A stretch of DNA of 64,000 nucleotides from Paragonimus westermani (GCA_008508345.1 QNGE01000902.1:136758-200757), one strand, 5' to 3'. Shown: positions 33,249 to 45,131, counted from the stretch's first letter. Translations and numbers: made by a program. The notes: generated by a model from the sequence alone, not told the origin.

Positions 33249-36200
33249 CTATAATTTCATCGACCTGTATGAAAAGAGGCTAAAAGCCTCGTTTGTTCTC
33301 ATCTTTGTGTTATTCTGAGAACAAACTTTATTGAACAGTTCATAGGTGCAACGGAAACAGTTGAATAGAAAGTAGTCACTATTGTGTAGAAAAACACCAG
33401 CGTGCATCACATTTGCCTGTTAAAACAGTATACCGAAACAACCCGAAAACGTATATACAAGCATCAAAAAAGAGCAGGCACGGATAAACTTACACATCCG
33501 GATACCTCTGAGATTGCTTCAAGGAAGTATCTCAAGGAACTGCAGTTCTGATTAACTCTGGAGTATGCGCCTGTGGAATAAAGCTTAGAACACCTCGACC
33601 GAGTCACCCATGATCACAGGAGTAGGTCACGCATTCCGGATTGGTCGTAACCCGTCCATTTAAAATTGAAATTTAGACGGTCTACTCCTGAATCGTTCAA
33701 ACCTGATTAGTGAGAGACGGTCTGTTGGTGGATGACCAAGTGTATGAAGAATTTTGCAGGCCAGGACACTGCACAGATATATGCAGCTCATTAGGGTTTG
33801 ATTCAACACTGCTGTTCTCTGTAGGTAGGAATGCACTTGGAGTCAGCTGTACTCTCAGTGGCCTGTTTCTAGACCCTTCAAATGAAAAATACTTTTTTGG
33901 GCACCAGTGACTGGTTATCATCGTCATTACCAAGGTAACTTCGACATACAGTAGTCCGTATCCGTTAAACAAACGTGATGCAACCTGGCAATAACGCAAT
34001 GCTCATTGTCTCCCATCTGGCACTCCCAGGATTAATGGTTCAATAGATGAGTACTTTGGTTCGTGATTCGGTGTGTACAACTTTGGACAATTTCTTAATG
34101 TTCTTAGTACCTGATGTGCCAAACCAAGAAGACAGCTGGTCATGGTCAGTGCATGCAGGCTTTCTAGTAAGCATTAGCTGCACTGCTAGAACTTTTACAT
34201 AGTTGGATATCGTTTCTTTCAAAACTGACTCACCGGTCTCATATTTATTGCATGTCTACCTGTTTCAGTGTGACTCGCATGTCACGCTGTAATTGTTTGA
34301 TGGGTTTATTTCACTTCTCCGGTGGGTCCACGCACGTACAAGCATACGCAAAACATCCTCTGACGGCTACGTTAACCGGCTTGTCTTTCTGGTGACTTAG
34401 GCAGCTTGAATACGGTTTCAGTTACAGACTACGAGTTTGTTGGACAGATAATTATGTCTGCTCTGATTGGCCCAACAGGACTGTCAGCCCGATGACTATG
34501 GTCATATCACGTTTCGCATGTCCAAGGCTTGGAAAGCTGATACAGTTGTTTGTGCTGTGCACGGGTGCTGCGTTGCTTGCTGAGAGACCAACGGATTCAT
34601 TTTGAGTTGGACGGTGTTTCTTGAGAAGAGGCATTCTTCAATGGCTCACTGAGTATTTCAGAAAGTGACCTCGTAAGAATATGACATTCGATCTGTAGCT
34701 CTATTGAGAGAATAGCATTAACGAACATCATCTGACAGTCTATCTGAAAAGGCTGCAGATCCTGTCAATTTTCTTATGAATATCATTTTTGTACGAATTT
34801 GTCCATTCCCTTCACTTCCACCTAAGAGTTTGGTGACTTTCGCCAAACTATTTCTGCCCTAAAATGTAACCGAATAAAACTGATCACTCTCTTCCGAAAA
34901 TTAAGTGTTACGCATCCGAAATCATCCACACAGGCTATTAATCAGAAAATAACTTGAAGGATATCTTATCCGACATACTTGTGACGAAAAATTGCCTGTC
35001 TTGTACATTGATGAGTAACCTATAGTGTAGAAGATGGGCTTATTTTCAGACTACGTTGCTTTGCGCTTTTCAAGCCAAAGTAGTTGTCCCGTCATACAAC
35101 TGACCACTCACCCGCCACAACCGAGTATGATGAAGCGTTTCAAGTGTCCATGGTACGGTGTATTCTCAGCTTTTTCCGGTGTTTTCAATGAGTCAGCAAA
35201 CCTGAGAGAATCGTGTGAGATTCCCTGGTTTGACTGGTCTACCAGAACAGTTTGGTCATAAAATTAGCCGAAGTTACAATTGGTTCCCATCTCGCGTAGA
35301 TAGAAATCACGTTTGGAAAATAAACTTGAAAGCGAAGATACGAAAAGCCTTTTAAGTACTCTCCCCCATTTCTTCCATAGATGCTGATGTGACTAAATGT
35401 CACGGACCTAGCCCCGACTGTCCACGTGCCCAATAGGCCCAGCAGATGGTTGTGGTTTCCACAACTACCACCAAACTATGTGGTTTTGGATATGTACCGA
35501 TTAGTTCGTCGGGCTCACCAAACACAACAACTCTGTTAGGCCGCCGTGTCTAACAACCAAGGACTAGCGGTGCTGACCTTGTTTTAGCACCGCTTTTGTG
35601 AGTCATCGAAATGATGAATGTGGTGGCTGTCGGGACAGTTTTTCCTAAGCTCGCAGTTATCTTACTGTATATTTCGGTTTCCCGCTAGACGGCTACAGAC
35701 GAGGACAACGACAGAAGTAAAGGGGGTAAAAGTGGTTATTCGCGGTTTGTTGGAATCGAGTGTAATGCAAAATTCGCATAGCATTTTGGAGTGCTCTGTT
35801 TTTGTCCGTTTATATCAACTGAGTTGAGTTGGGGCCAAAGCTCTACTGAGGTCGATGATGTATTAACGTTCCCACTCTATCAGTACGTTATAGTGATCAA
35901 GCTAACTAGCCCACTGTTTACTGTTTACAATTCAACAGTTGTAATCTGGACACTTTTCGATTCCCTGATACTTCCAAACCATTTTAATTTTCCAAGCCTA
36001 CTAGAGTGAAAAAACGTACACTATCTATAAAACTGGCATGGCTGGGACCGATCAAACCATGCAGTTTCACCACTCTCACTGTTTTTATGAGGCCGGCTTC
36101 ATCGAGACTGTGTGAGCTGACGTTAGGGACGTCTGAGTTTGAAAAGGCGGTAAGGTGGTATAAGTAATCAAAATAGAGTGTATTGTTAAGCAGCTACATT

Positions 36201-36908
36201 TAACAATAAATGCAATGATCACCAAGACTCGAATTGTTTCTCCCTGACTGATATATTATCCGTCACCTCTTGCTGACCAGTCGCCTGTGCGAATTAAACA
36301 AACCCAGAAACCTATAGTCATCGGCCTTGTCCGGAACTGACGTAATTGTCCACTGTTTGGGCTGACTGTTCTGATAACGCCTGACCTACATAGTCCATGG
36401 TTATCACATGGATAAAAGCTGTAGAAATTGCTTGAGTGAAGCTCTATATGCAGCACGGATTTAAGTAATTTATCGGTTGGCAGGTCAATTGCTTCAGGAA
36501 CAGAAATACCCTGATGGTAAAAACTGCTTTTGATGTCACAAAGCATCATCCCCATATCTCAACAACGCACCCTGTAGTGAAATTCGACGCCAATCGAGAA
36601 AAAGCTGAGATGCACTGATTACCGGTCCAAACACCCTGTGGCCGTAATCTGCTCACGATACGTAAGAACCACATACAACATCTATCAGTGGGGCTAGTGC
36701 TGCTCCATAGTATACAGTAACTTGATGCAGAACACCCGAAAGTGTGAAATTGATCATGCTGAACGCAAGTTGAAATCAAAACATGTGAATTCAACATACA
36801 GGATAAAATAACACGAAATGTAAACTGTTCAGATGAGTACTTACTTTGTCCCTTATCGGTTGTAATGAGCAAAACGTCGTAGACACAGTTAGCAGCATAC
36901 ATGCTTTC
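33249..36908 (-). CDS. candidate six-exon gene, cysteine-containing (secreted or membrane?) protein, unknown
   Basis: Hand-built model on the minus strand. Exons are complement of 36845-36908, 36677-36720, 36386-36510, 33703-33910, 33494-33583 and 33249-33416; introns are 124, 166, 2475, 119 and 77 nt. All are GT-AG, all phases agree, and the sum is 699 nt (232 residues plus TAG at 33249-33251). Strong sites: donors GTAAGTAC, GTATGTGG and GTAAGTTT; acceptors TTTTTACCATCAG and CTGTTTTAACAG. Weaker: donor GTCAGG at 36385 and GTTTGA at 33702, acceptor TTCTAAG at 33584. Encoded pieces include VYDVLLITTDKGQ, VLHIELHSSNFYSFYPCDNH, CSHWCPKKYFSFEG, NSS and NCSS glycosylation sequons, and RYFLEAISEVSGC. 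The spliced C.....CSHWC recalls the NNGGCSHLC start of LRP/LDLR-type EGF modules, but the rest does not fit, so I assign no family. The true start is upstream; see 39030-39101 and 44626-45131. Confidence 0.4.
33291..33326. repeat. 11-bp inverted repeat inside the putative last exon
   Basis: GTTTGTTCTCA (33291-33301) and TGAGAACAAAC (33316-33326) are exact reverse complements with a 14-nt loop. They fall within the candidate terminal exon 33249-33416, next to a second small stem GAGGCT-AAA-AGCCTC. Confidence 0.6.
33911..36385. other. putative 2.5-kb intron, otherwise empty
   Basis: In the exon model this is one intron. Independently of the model I see no repeat, retroelement or other coding region in it. 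Confidence 0.35.
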
Positions 36909-37424
36909 CTGACGTTTTCATTTCCAACCTCCTAAAAATTTGCGATAATTTAACAACCGAAACCTCTGGAGAGGTATTTTTGGAATTGTGATTATTGAAC
37001 ACGTTTTACGCTACTTAATACTTAAGTGCATGCGATGAAATGCAGAAGATTTGTTTTATTAGTAGCATTTAAAGGATATTAAAGGTACAATATACGATGT
37101 TGAATAAACTGTCATTTTCTTTGTTCTTACGGGCGAATAATGATGTTGATTCTGTCATGAATTCCTGATTAGCATATTGATAGCATGGGGGTACACGAGT
37201 AGTAAAGTAAACGCGTACCCACAGTAGCATCTGATTATAGATGATTGGTATGAAAGGCTAGGTATGATAGTATGGTTGAACTGTACCAGTTCTCCAGTCA
37301 CCCATAGCTTAGAGAAACCAAAATCCGACAGCAAAACTGCCTACGTATTGTGGTGAGGGCTCTTGTCACTTGTACAATAAACCGTTAAATTGACTCGGTC
37401 TTAGAATGGAACAGTTAATGGAAT

Positions 37425-37850
37425 TCGGATTATTTAGAAATCTCAAACGGAACACTATTCACAGTCGGTCTCAGTTCTCGCGTTCAAATTCGCCTGTCGT
37501 CCTGTCCATTTTACAAGGAAGCACTAGACTTGAATTTTGCCTTTAATAGAACTCATCCGGACCGGAATTTACACTCCCGTCTTCGTGCTGGTGAGACTAG
37601 CGCGTTAACATTAACGCCAGTAACCTCACACTAGGCATCACCGATTAATCATGTCTAAATGCTCGATCACAACCTTGTGGGAATAGTGTTCAGATTCCAG
37701 CTCGGACAAGCATGTGCACTGCTGATGAGATTTAGTAAGAGCAAAACCTGAGTGTATTGTCTGCTTACGAAGCTTCCTTTTTGGCCGAAAGGATTGTCTG
37801 AATGTGAGAACTGTGATCGGGTATGGGTGGTGCTCAATTCGAAGCAATCT
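37425..37850 (-). mobile_element. SINE2 copy with an inverted tail at its 5' side
   Basis: 37425-37690 matches SINE2 on the minus strand (GTTCAAATTCGCC, AGGAAGCACTAGACTTGAATT, CATCCGGACCGGAATTTAC, GCGTTAACATTAACGCCAGT, GATCACAACCTTGTGGGAAT). Directly behind it, about 37718-37850, lies a SINE2 tail in plus orientation (TTTAGTAAGAGCAAAACCTG, TTGGCCGAAAGG, GTCTGAATGTGAGAACTGTG, GGTGGTGCTCAATTCGAAG). So the same tail sequence occurs in opposite directions at the two ends. Confidence 0.7.
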
Positions 37851-37971
37851 ACGTCCGTGAAATTCGCTTCAAACTGTTCAGAAATCACCAGTGAACGGAT
37901 ATGAGAAAGACATAGACATAGTTTGATAAAAGTCGGCAATAAAGCGTGTAATATCTTGCTCGCGAACACAC

Positions 37972-38060
37972 TGTTCGCATCCTATCTGTTACTGCGGCGA
38001 AGTAAACGCAAGTGACGTGTAGGCAGCAAGCACGGTAACGATGATGAAGAGTGTGACCTT
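37972..38060. repeat. dispersed repeat unit, partial third copy
   Basis: TTCGCATCCTATCTGTTACT...GCGAAGTAAACGC resembles 29828-29866. The match is short. Confidence 0.3.
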
Positions 38061-38339
38061 TATCCTCAAGGTCAGGATGGAACAGAATTCAACTGAACCA
38101 ACATGAGAGTTATGCTACGAGATTATACAATCGTAGTGGGTAACCTTTAAGGTGGGCATATGATCAGAGCGAAATGGTGAAGCTGTCGGGGGATAAAAAC
38201 AATATTGGCGGACCGAAGCACACAGACATCAAAGTAATCAATGTTTTAAGGTAACAGGACAGAACTACCAAGAAAGAACAACTTTTTACCTAAAAATCAA
38301 TGCATGGTGAACAAGATCGCTTTCAGTGTATGGTCGTCT

Positions 38340-38470
38340 GATCAGATACGACGCACCTAAACTGGAGAAAACGCAAGATTACGTGGTCCCTGGTACAGTA
38401 TGAACCTGAAGTACTTTCGCGACTACGGACATAGATAGTGTGGCACGTATTACCACCAAGTTATACGAAG
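38340..38470 (+). pseudogene. possible PLE RT finger fragment
   Basis: The DNA aligns in order with 31430-31500, with AACCTGAAGTAC (38403-38414) identical and GTGG/TATTACCACC similar. The translation around it (EPEV..R) fits the PLE KPEVPLR motif. Highly decayed, isolated and short; could be fortuitous. Confidence 0.3.
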
Positions 38471-39029
38471 TCGTATCCTGGTAATTACGGTAGTAATCGG
38501 AATGTGGCAATGAAGTTTGAATCTGTGTCAGTAGTCTTGAAAGTATTTATGTTTCATACTGTACCCGCAACCACTCAATGCTCAATTGACTATCGTTTTC
38601 AGTGATAAAAGTCATTAGCTTAGCTGAACGATACTGTGACTCTGACAACAGCTCATACTTGTATTGTATTTGGCCAGAAGTTGATAAATCAAAACTGACT
38701 TGATCGCGGCGTTTTCAAACCTGGTGAGCTCTGAGAGTTTATTTGAACACTTGAACTAGATAGTTACAGGTGTCTTTATACTAAGGTAAGGACAGTAGGA
38801 AAGTAGAACTTGATTGTCATCTTTACAATTTACTGTCACAGATGTAGCTGATGTATTGGACCATGATTAACTAATCGTGTTGAATAGGTTGTCCAAGGAA
38901 TCAGAACTACGCTGGTAGTAAAGCGGTCACCAGTCCATCATGCTGTTCCTCTGGTTTCAACAAATATAACCAAACATCAACACAGCTTGTCACAGAATGT
39001 GAATTATTATTGGTTAATCTGCAACTTAC

Positions 39030-39101
39030 AGTCAGTAAACATTTTGGAAAAGTGAAAACAATGTTACAGCAGTGATCCCCTTTCTCCATGCAATCGGCCA
39101 T
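39030..39101 (-). CDS. candidate first exon for the minus-strand gene
   Basis: ATG at complement 39099-39101, 24 codons (MADCMEKGDHCCNIVFTFPK...), then a strong donor GTAAGTTG. It ends in phase 0, as required by the exon at 36845-36908. No signal peptide is evident. It competes with 44626-44746, which also ends in phase 0. Confidence 0.2.
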
Positions 39102-39109
39102 CAATCATT

Positions 39110-40039
39110 TGCTTATGGTTACTAACCAACTGTCCAGAATATGTATGGTATTCTTTGAATAGAGTGCAGGCAGTCTTCAGTAGGATTGTTACTAATAATC
39201 GACTACCTGGTAGGGATTAAACTGTCACCTGACACCCGATGGGTTGCAAAACGCTTTGAGACTGTCTAACTTTTGATCCTGTCATACGAGTAACTTATTA
39301 TATTCAACTAACTCACATAAGCATCAACACGCATGCGAGTGAGCGCCACATATGAAGTTACGAGAATCACATCGTCTGTCGCAAAACATTTATTGTACTT
39401 ATTGTACAAGCTTATAAACCCACCAGGTTTGTAGAATTTGGAGGCTCAAAGTTAGTTGATCATTGTACCATGAGTTTCACTGTGTATCCAGATAGACCAC
39501 TGAGTTCGTAGTTTTATTTGAAGATTGTTAGTATTGCTCTTCACCCCCATCACATGTTTATGTACATTGTCGATCCGTAAAGCAAATTCATGGTTATGGT
39601 GCTTTTCGATGCTCATCGTCATCCCGACATTGCACGGTCGTTTTCCCCTTGTTTGGACTCCTCGAGTAGAAATAGCTTCGAGGGGGATCAAGCTTGTAAT
39701 CTTTCGCGTTACTAGCTGGAGCTCTTATCTGATCAGGCACCTGTTCTGCAAGTAGCGCTTGTGGAGAGGGAATTTGTTATTATGCAGGTTATTTTTCCAC
39801 CTCCCTTGTGGGGGTGGAGAGGCTCTCTTTCGATTGTCATTTTACGGCTGTTGTGGGTTACAATGGTATTCATGAGATTCTTGATGTCCATCCTCAAACA
39901 GATATTCTATGAGCAATTTCGTTCCTGTTTGGACTCATCAAGTAGGGTTAGCCTGAATGGAGGATCGAGTCGGCCATTTTTATGTTACAAATCAACGTTC
40001 TTATCCGTTCGGCCAACAGTTCTGTGAACACTGATAACG

Positions 40040-40041
<2 letters not shown>
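39110..40041. other. no recognisable gene
   Basis: Overlapping frames at 39452-39755 and 39761-40027 carry no motif. No repeat recognised up to the AT run. Confidence 0.35.

Positions 40042-40091
<50 letters not shown>
40042..40091. repeat. AT dinucleotide microsatellite
   Basis: Uninterrupted (TA)25. Such runs often vary in length and may be mis-sized in an assembly. Confidence 0.95.
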
Positions 40092-40095
<4 letters not shown>

Positions 40096-40848
40096 AATCT
40101 GAGACTTACTACTACTGCTGTGTAAATAACGTGTTAATTGAAAACCGTTTTAAACGGACAATCTTGATGGAATCAGTTTAACTGTGCACAGCTGGGATTT
40201 TTTATGTACACATAATTGCTGGTCAGTTTTGGCGTTCAGACGGCGATCAGTCTATCGAAAACTGTATGCAGGCGATTAGCTGGTAACTAAAAAACCTGTT
40301 GTCTGAAGTGCTAAATCAACCTCTGTCCTGAGTAACTTTTTCATACGTTGCATCCCTGACCATCAGACGCACCTAAACTAGTTAAGAAGTATCTTTGAAA
40401 CCGACAGTGCTGAGGGTTCTACAATGTTTTGGCTACAACTACTTCCTCTTGGATATAATGCCGATTGTTCTGTTGACAGTTTGAAATCAGAACCAAATGT
40501 TGGACATATGGTTACTGTGTAACGAAAGGGGGAATCTAATGTTTTCAAATGATAACAAATAGGATTGATTCAAATTGTTCGCGATGTTATGATCACACTG
40601 ATATGGCTGACATTCCACACCGGATATGACTGTCAGAGTCGGCTACAGTTAGCGGAAATTTGTACAGATGTACTGTTCAATAAGCAGTGCCCTGCCATGA
40701 GCTTGTTTGTACATTTGGTTATGTGGTGTACATCTAGGAGTGTGAAACAAAGGGGTATACAACTATAGACCTGAACGGTGTATATTAATCCTCTACGAAT
40801 TTGCTCTACGCAGGTACGGTCTCCAATGCCTTGGACAAAAATTATATT
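40092..40848. other. no recognisable gene
   Basis: A few words resemble the PLE finger region (ACGCACCTAAACTAG near 40367, also near 38350), too short to call. Nothing else. Confidence 0.35.
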
Positions 40849-41291
40849 CAAGTTGAACGTAACTCACATTTGATCGCAGCCTTCGCATTCAGATAGACTT
40901 TCCAACCAGCCTCTTTCGAAAAGAAGCACTAGACTCGAGTTTCGTTCCCATTAGAGTTCATCTTCCCTCGAGACGATCGGGTAACCTCATCATTGATCAC
41001 AAGCGAAGGTGGTTGAGCGCTCAGATTTGATAATTCGATAGTGCCTAATGTGAGGTCAGTGGCGCAATGGTCAACACGGATGCCTCATGATTGGAATGGC
41101 CGGAGTTCAAATCCCGGCCGTGGCATGGATATGCACTACTGACGTGCTGCCCTAACAAAAGCGAAACTCGAGTCTAGTGCTCGTTTTCGAAAGAGGCTGG
41201 CTGGAAATTCTATCTGAATGCGAACGCTGCGATCAAATGTGAGTGATGCTCAACTTTAAAATTGCCAGATCCCCGACTATTCATCAGTAAA
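40849..41291 (+). mobile_element. SINE1 full-length copy with an inverted partial copy at its 5' side
   Basis: 40981-41291 is the best SINE1 copy. Its A-box-like TGGCGCAATGG lies at 41060-41070 and its consensus B box GTTCAAATC at 41105-41113, both expected for RNA polymerase III. It ends CCCCGACTATTCATCAGTAA. Immediately 5', from 40849 to about 40975, the SINE body and tail appear in reverse orientation (CAAGTTGAACGTAACTCACA, CGCATTCAGATAGACTTTCC, TCTTTCGAAAAGAAGCACTA). They run from the GTCAACTTG block inward to the GCGAAACTCGAG block. The two tail copies therefore face outwards from the unit. SINE elements encode no protein and depend on a partner LINE. Confidence 0.88.
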
Positions 41292-43372
41292 GAAAATAAT
41301 CGCATGAAAATATGGTACGAACCGCATAATGGAAAAACCATCAGGTCTTCTGGCTGCTAGGGTAGAAAGGTGACTTACTTATGTGACGTTTCGCACAGCC
41401 CTAGTGTTGTGAACCGAGAACGCGGATGGCACAATGGTTATTTACTCGGGGAAACCAGCACATCGTTAATGCGTTTCAACTGGACTACGAACAAAAACAC
41501 TCAATTGCACATACCACTGGACTCAGGACTTTCCAGTCACTATGGATGCCAGTGCTCAGTTCCTTCATGTTCCAAAAGCCATTCCATGTGTTGTTGCTCT
41601 CTAATGATCCTTCCCATATCTATCCCGTGTTTGTCCCGTAACCAATTCGCTTCATATTGTCGCCTCATTACTGAATATTGTTGGTGTAAGTAGCATAGTG
41701 GGACCGTCCGTCCTCACTACACTAGGGGATTATCAGAAATAAAAGGCGAACCGTCCGTTTCCGGCTTTTCATAATCGGAGCATTTGCGTAGCACTTTATA
41801 TCTTTATGGTTGTCAAGCGAGTAAACTCAATATCAACTTGTCACAAAATTTGCGGTATCTGTGATACACAGAATTAGGGACTTCGAATAACCCTAGGAAT
41901 CGTACTTGAATTGAAACCTCCCACGCAAGTAATAAGGAGAAGACCTGGTACTGGTAGCAGTAAGCAATTGATATTCATGAATTGAGACGCCGAATTTATT
42001 GGTTTACAACAGTATTAGAGAAATCACAGCCTGTTGTTGGCTGATCTCATTAGCACATGCAACATCATAAACTATATGTTAATTGGTGGAATACGGAACA
42101 GATGAATTGGCGAATAACGGAAGGCACAACACTGAGACTGTTCGTCCAATTCTGATGTTGTATTTTTAACGCGATATTTGGATTGGCAGTTAGTCAGATC
42201 GTCTAATGTGTCGGGGTTTGGATAATCGGTGAATCGAGATTTCCACCACAGTATCCTTGAGGCAATGCTAGAGAGAGCATAGCACTTTCTGTACGAGGAT
42301 TTCCTCCGTTCAGTTGACGAAACTGTGGATCTAGGCAGCCTGTTTGTTGAGGCCAACACGGCGTATCCTAATCTCAATTTTACACCTAAGGCTGAGAAAG
42401 ACGGGTAAATACTTTTTGTGGATGTGGAACTGACGTGTCCTGCAGGTGGTTTGCTTTAGACAAACATTCACAGGTAGGGGACTTGGAACCATCATTACAC
42501 TCATTCTATTCACCCCTCAGCACCCCTCAGCAAAGGAACCCTGTTCGCATAGCTACCAGCGTATGTACTGAAGGCACAACTGAATCAGAAACTATACATT
42601 TGCCGTGTACATACGCAGAGAACACCTTCCCTAAAGACTTTATTTATAAATAAAGGAACTGACAAATTCGAAAGTTCAGCTTCCATCTGTGTAGAAAAAA
42701 AGTTGGTTTATGTAACGTCAGACTGCGAAGGTCAGGTGTTGGTTGGAGTGAGGACTGGCAGATTAGGTAACGGAATTTAAGAGACATTCAGTGTGACTCA
42801 ACTTCGAATAGCATTCACGTCCAACCCAGTAAATTACGTATGACTCGAAAACACCGTTTACTTGTGTGACTTCATTTTGTGTTCATTCTTTCACATGTTG
42901 TTCTGATGAAAGTTACGCGAATCGCACAACCTGGCACCCTTCTCATGAGATAAGTGAATACCACTCTACAAACCTGACTAGGAGGGGAGGGGAGCCTATT
43001 TTGAGTGCAATTCTAGAGCATCTCGTTAAGTCAGGGTACCAAAAATGGTTTTCAAACCCATTTGCTTCTGCACTAGTCATCAACCCAAAGAAGTCAAATT
43101 CAATGATCTTACAACCGCTCTCAGAAGAAGGTTGTCCGGGACCTGCTACAACCATGATCCCCCGTTATTCACCTGATAATCCCCGAGATCCGTTTTATTC
43201 CTTAATTGCCCTCTAGTTCACAACCGCTTGACTTGAGTGCGTGACAAACTGTTTTATATTTTTACTCGCTTGATAACTGTGGTAATATAAAATGTTCTCT
43301 AACTGGCCCAGTGATTAATAACCAAAAACAGACTGTTCGACAAACCAACTTTCACATGTGTTTGTCTTTTAG
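41292..43372. other. no confirmed gene
   Basis: Frames at 41370-41693, 41426-41641 and 42866-43216 (+) are open but without family motifs; the last is protein-like (LEHLVKSGYQKWFSNPF) but no splice partner was found. CACCCCTCAG is tandemly doubled at 42511-42530. Confidence 0.3.
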
Positions 43373-43636
43373 CAATATTTCGGAATGCGGACGCCTTGCG
43401 TCTCAAATTTCAGAACTAACAATAATCTCCTATACCATCAGACCGTTATTTGGGTCCAAGATTACGAATTAGATTGGACTTACAACATGGTGAACTGTCA
43501 GATGGATAATGGAACCTTATTCACCATGGCTTTAGGGAGAACCTATAAGGTTTTGCACCCAGATATACACTTTGACCGGATCAACTCAAAACTGGTGGGT
43601 TTAAATCTTGATGTGAATGGGAAACTACAGTCATAT
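43373..43636 (+). CDS. candidate internal exon, unknown gene
   Basis: A good acceptor (TGTTTGTCTTTTAG, ending at 43372) opens a frame of about 100 codons in phase 0. It has protein-like content: QTVIWVQDYELDWTY, MVNCQMDNGTLFTMALG, YKVLHPDIHFDRINSKL. Possible donors are GTTTTG after TATAAG, or GTGGGT after AAACTG; the end is uncertain. I could not join it in phase to the next segment at about 43789-43905. I do not recognise the protein. Confidence 0.33.
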
Positions 43637-43788
43637 ATGATTGGTGTTCAATTTACTCTGTTCAGTTCGTTTGCTTTTCACCATACGTCGGTAGAATGAA
43701 GGCCGACCATCTGGAAGAGATGGGACACAGAAGAAACCCAAGTCACAATCATCTTCCAAGTGCCTAAATATTTATTAATATCACTGAA

Positions 43789-43905
43789 GCTTTCCAAAAC
43801 TCTTGACGCCCGACGAGCTCGAGAAGAGACTTCGTCATTTTATTTTATGTCGTCCCAAGTTTGTTCGAACCTTTCAGCTACGTTATCTACAAAGTCCAAC
43901 ATATG
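43789..43905 (+). CDS. candidate internal exon, unknown gene
   Basis: Open segment between an AG at 43788 and a donor GTAAGC at about 43906. In phase 2 it reads FPKLLTPDELEKRLRHFILC then RPKFVRTFQLRYLQSPTY, which looks like genuine protein (charged helix followed by a basic/hydrophobic stretch). The acceptor has a poor pyrimidine tract. It may belong to the same gene as 43373-43636, but the phases I could derive do not agree. Confidence 0.28.
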
Positions 43906-43906
43906 G

Positions 43907-44625
43907 TAAGCACCCTGAGTCGGAACAGACAAGTTCATCACTTTACTGTATCGCTGACCGGCCTCGAAATTTACGTAACTGAGATTTATCTAGTATAGTC
44001 AACATGTATCACCTAACATGAGAAAATATATCAACCTGAATACCAGTGTTAAAATGCCCGCCCGTCACCCTCGTCTTTAGCTGAACTGAAAGGTCGGATA
44101 ATCCTCTACATGTCTTACATGTGTCTATCCAGTTCGAGGCATAGCATGCTTTGTTTGCACATGCTAACTGCGACTAGAGAAAACAACATGATGACTTGGC
44201 GATAGACATTGCCTCCAGGTATGACTACTGATGGCCCAACACAACTGCCCAGTTGGAATCCAAATGGTGCTCATTGGTCCTGACTAGAAACCATGTAGGG
44301 CACAGTCACAGTCATAACAAGCGATGGAACAGCTGTAATGTTCGTTGTCGTGGTTTTCTTCAGCTTTTACCTTACACGTATCTTTTCAGGAGGAACGGTT
44401 AATAACACCCAATAAATTAACAGATTTTGTAACACTACTTACGATGTGATACCGACGGGAACTCTTTCTTTCTTCAGCAATCTTTGTGTATCCTGCTGAA
44501 GGATTCCTCCTATTTTCCCCATTTATTCTGTTCATCACCTGTATTAACCTCATTTGTCTAAACTGGCACCTGTACTGTTCCCAGAGTTGTGTTATACTAA
44601 ATGTTAGCATTAGTTGCATACTTAC
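43907..44625. other. no recognisable gene
   Basis: No open frame, repeat or retroelement signature that I can support on either strand, apart from the reading-through 3' part of the minus-strand frame that starts at 44745. Confidence 0.3.
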
Positions 44626-45131
44626 CGTGTGAATGTCCGAATTAACTACGTCACTGTGATGCAGTGACGTAAACAGCTGGATAGGCATGCATACTGGTGA
44701 ATCAGCACCAATCTTCACCGCGAGATTGGTTGGTAGTTGGGCCATACTGAAAAGCTTTCAAGCTTGTCTTAGCAATCATGACTGTTTTTCTCTTCGAGGA
44801 TATCTAAAATCGAACACATACAGCCCTCTTCTAATGTCAGCACAAAAATAAAACCTTCTCCGGATCTGGCATAGTATTACAACTTACAGTTTAGTGCCCG
44901 AGCCGTCTAGTTGGATATGTGTCTTGAACAAAACATTAGAGAGCAAGTATAACTGAGTCCGATTCTCCACCTTGAAGACAGCCGTCTGTACAAATCACAA
45001 AACCTACCCACGAAACCTTATAATTATGCCCCTTTGTGGTTAAAACGCATCTTTTTATTATAAATTCTTCTGTTATATGAATGTGCTCAATCAGGTTTAT
45101 TGGACAGAATGCGCTCAGATCGCTTTTCATG
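44626..45131 (-). CDS. candidate exon pair, minus strand, possibly upstream part of the 33-37 kb gene
   Basis: The better exon is complement 44626-44746 (121 nt). It has acceptor GAAAGCTTTTCAG and strong donor GTAAGTAT, enters in phase 2, leaves in phase 0, and encodes MAQLPTNLAVKIGADSPVCM, then PIQLFTSLHHSDVVNSDIHT. A possible partner is complement 45012-45131 (AG before CATGAAAAGC; donor GTGGGT; leaves in phase 2), encoding KSDLSAFCPINLIEHIHITE and more. Phases agree with each other and with the exon at 36845-36908. The second exon has a faint resemblance to the strand pattern of Cys-loop receptor extracellular domains, too weak to name. The intervening 7.7 kb would hold SINE insertions. 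Confidence 0.27.
44647..44671. repeat. 10-bp perfect hairpin containing CRE-like TGACGT
   Basis: TACGTCACTG (44647-44656) and CAGTGACGTA (44662-44671) are exact reverse complements with a 5-nt loop. Each arm holds TGACGT, the half-site bound by CREB/ATF factors. It falls inside a candidate exon, so a regulatory role is speculative. Confidence 0.6.

Noticed and set aside
36546..36902. 118-codon minus-strand frame read as one exon
   Set aside because: Its start contains the exon 36845-36908, but the remainder is better explained as introns and a second short exon in another phase.
40340..40450. Possible PLE finger fragment
   Set aside because: Only a 15-nt word shared with 38350 and no consistent RT translation.
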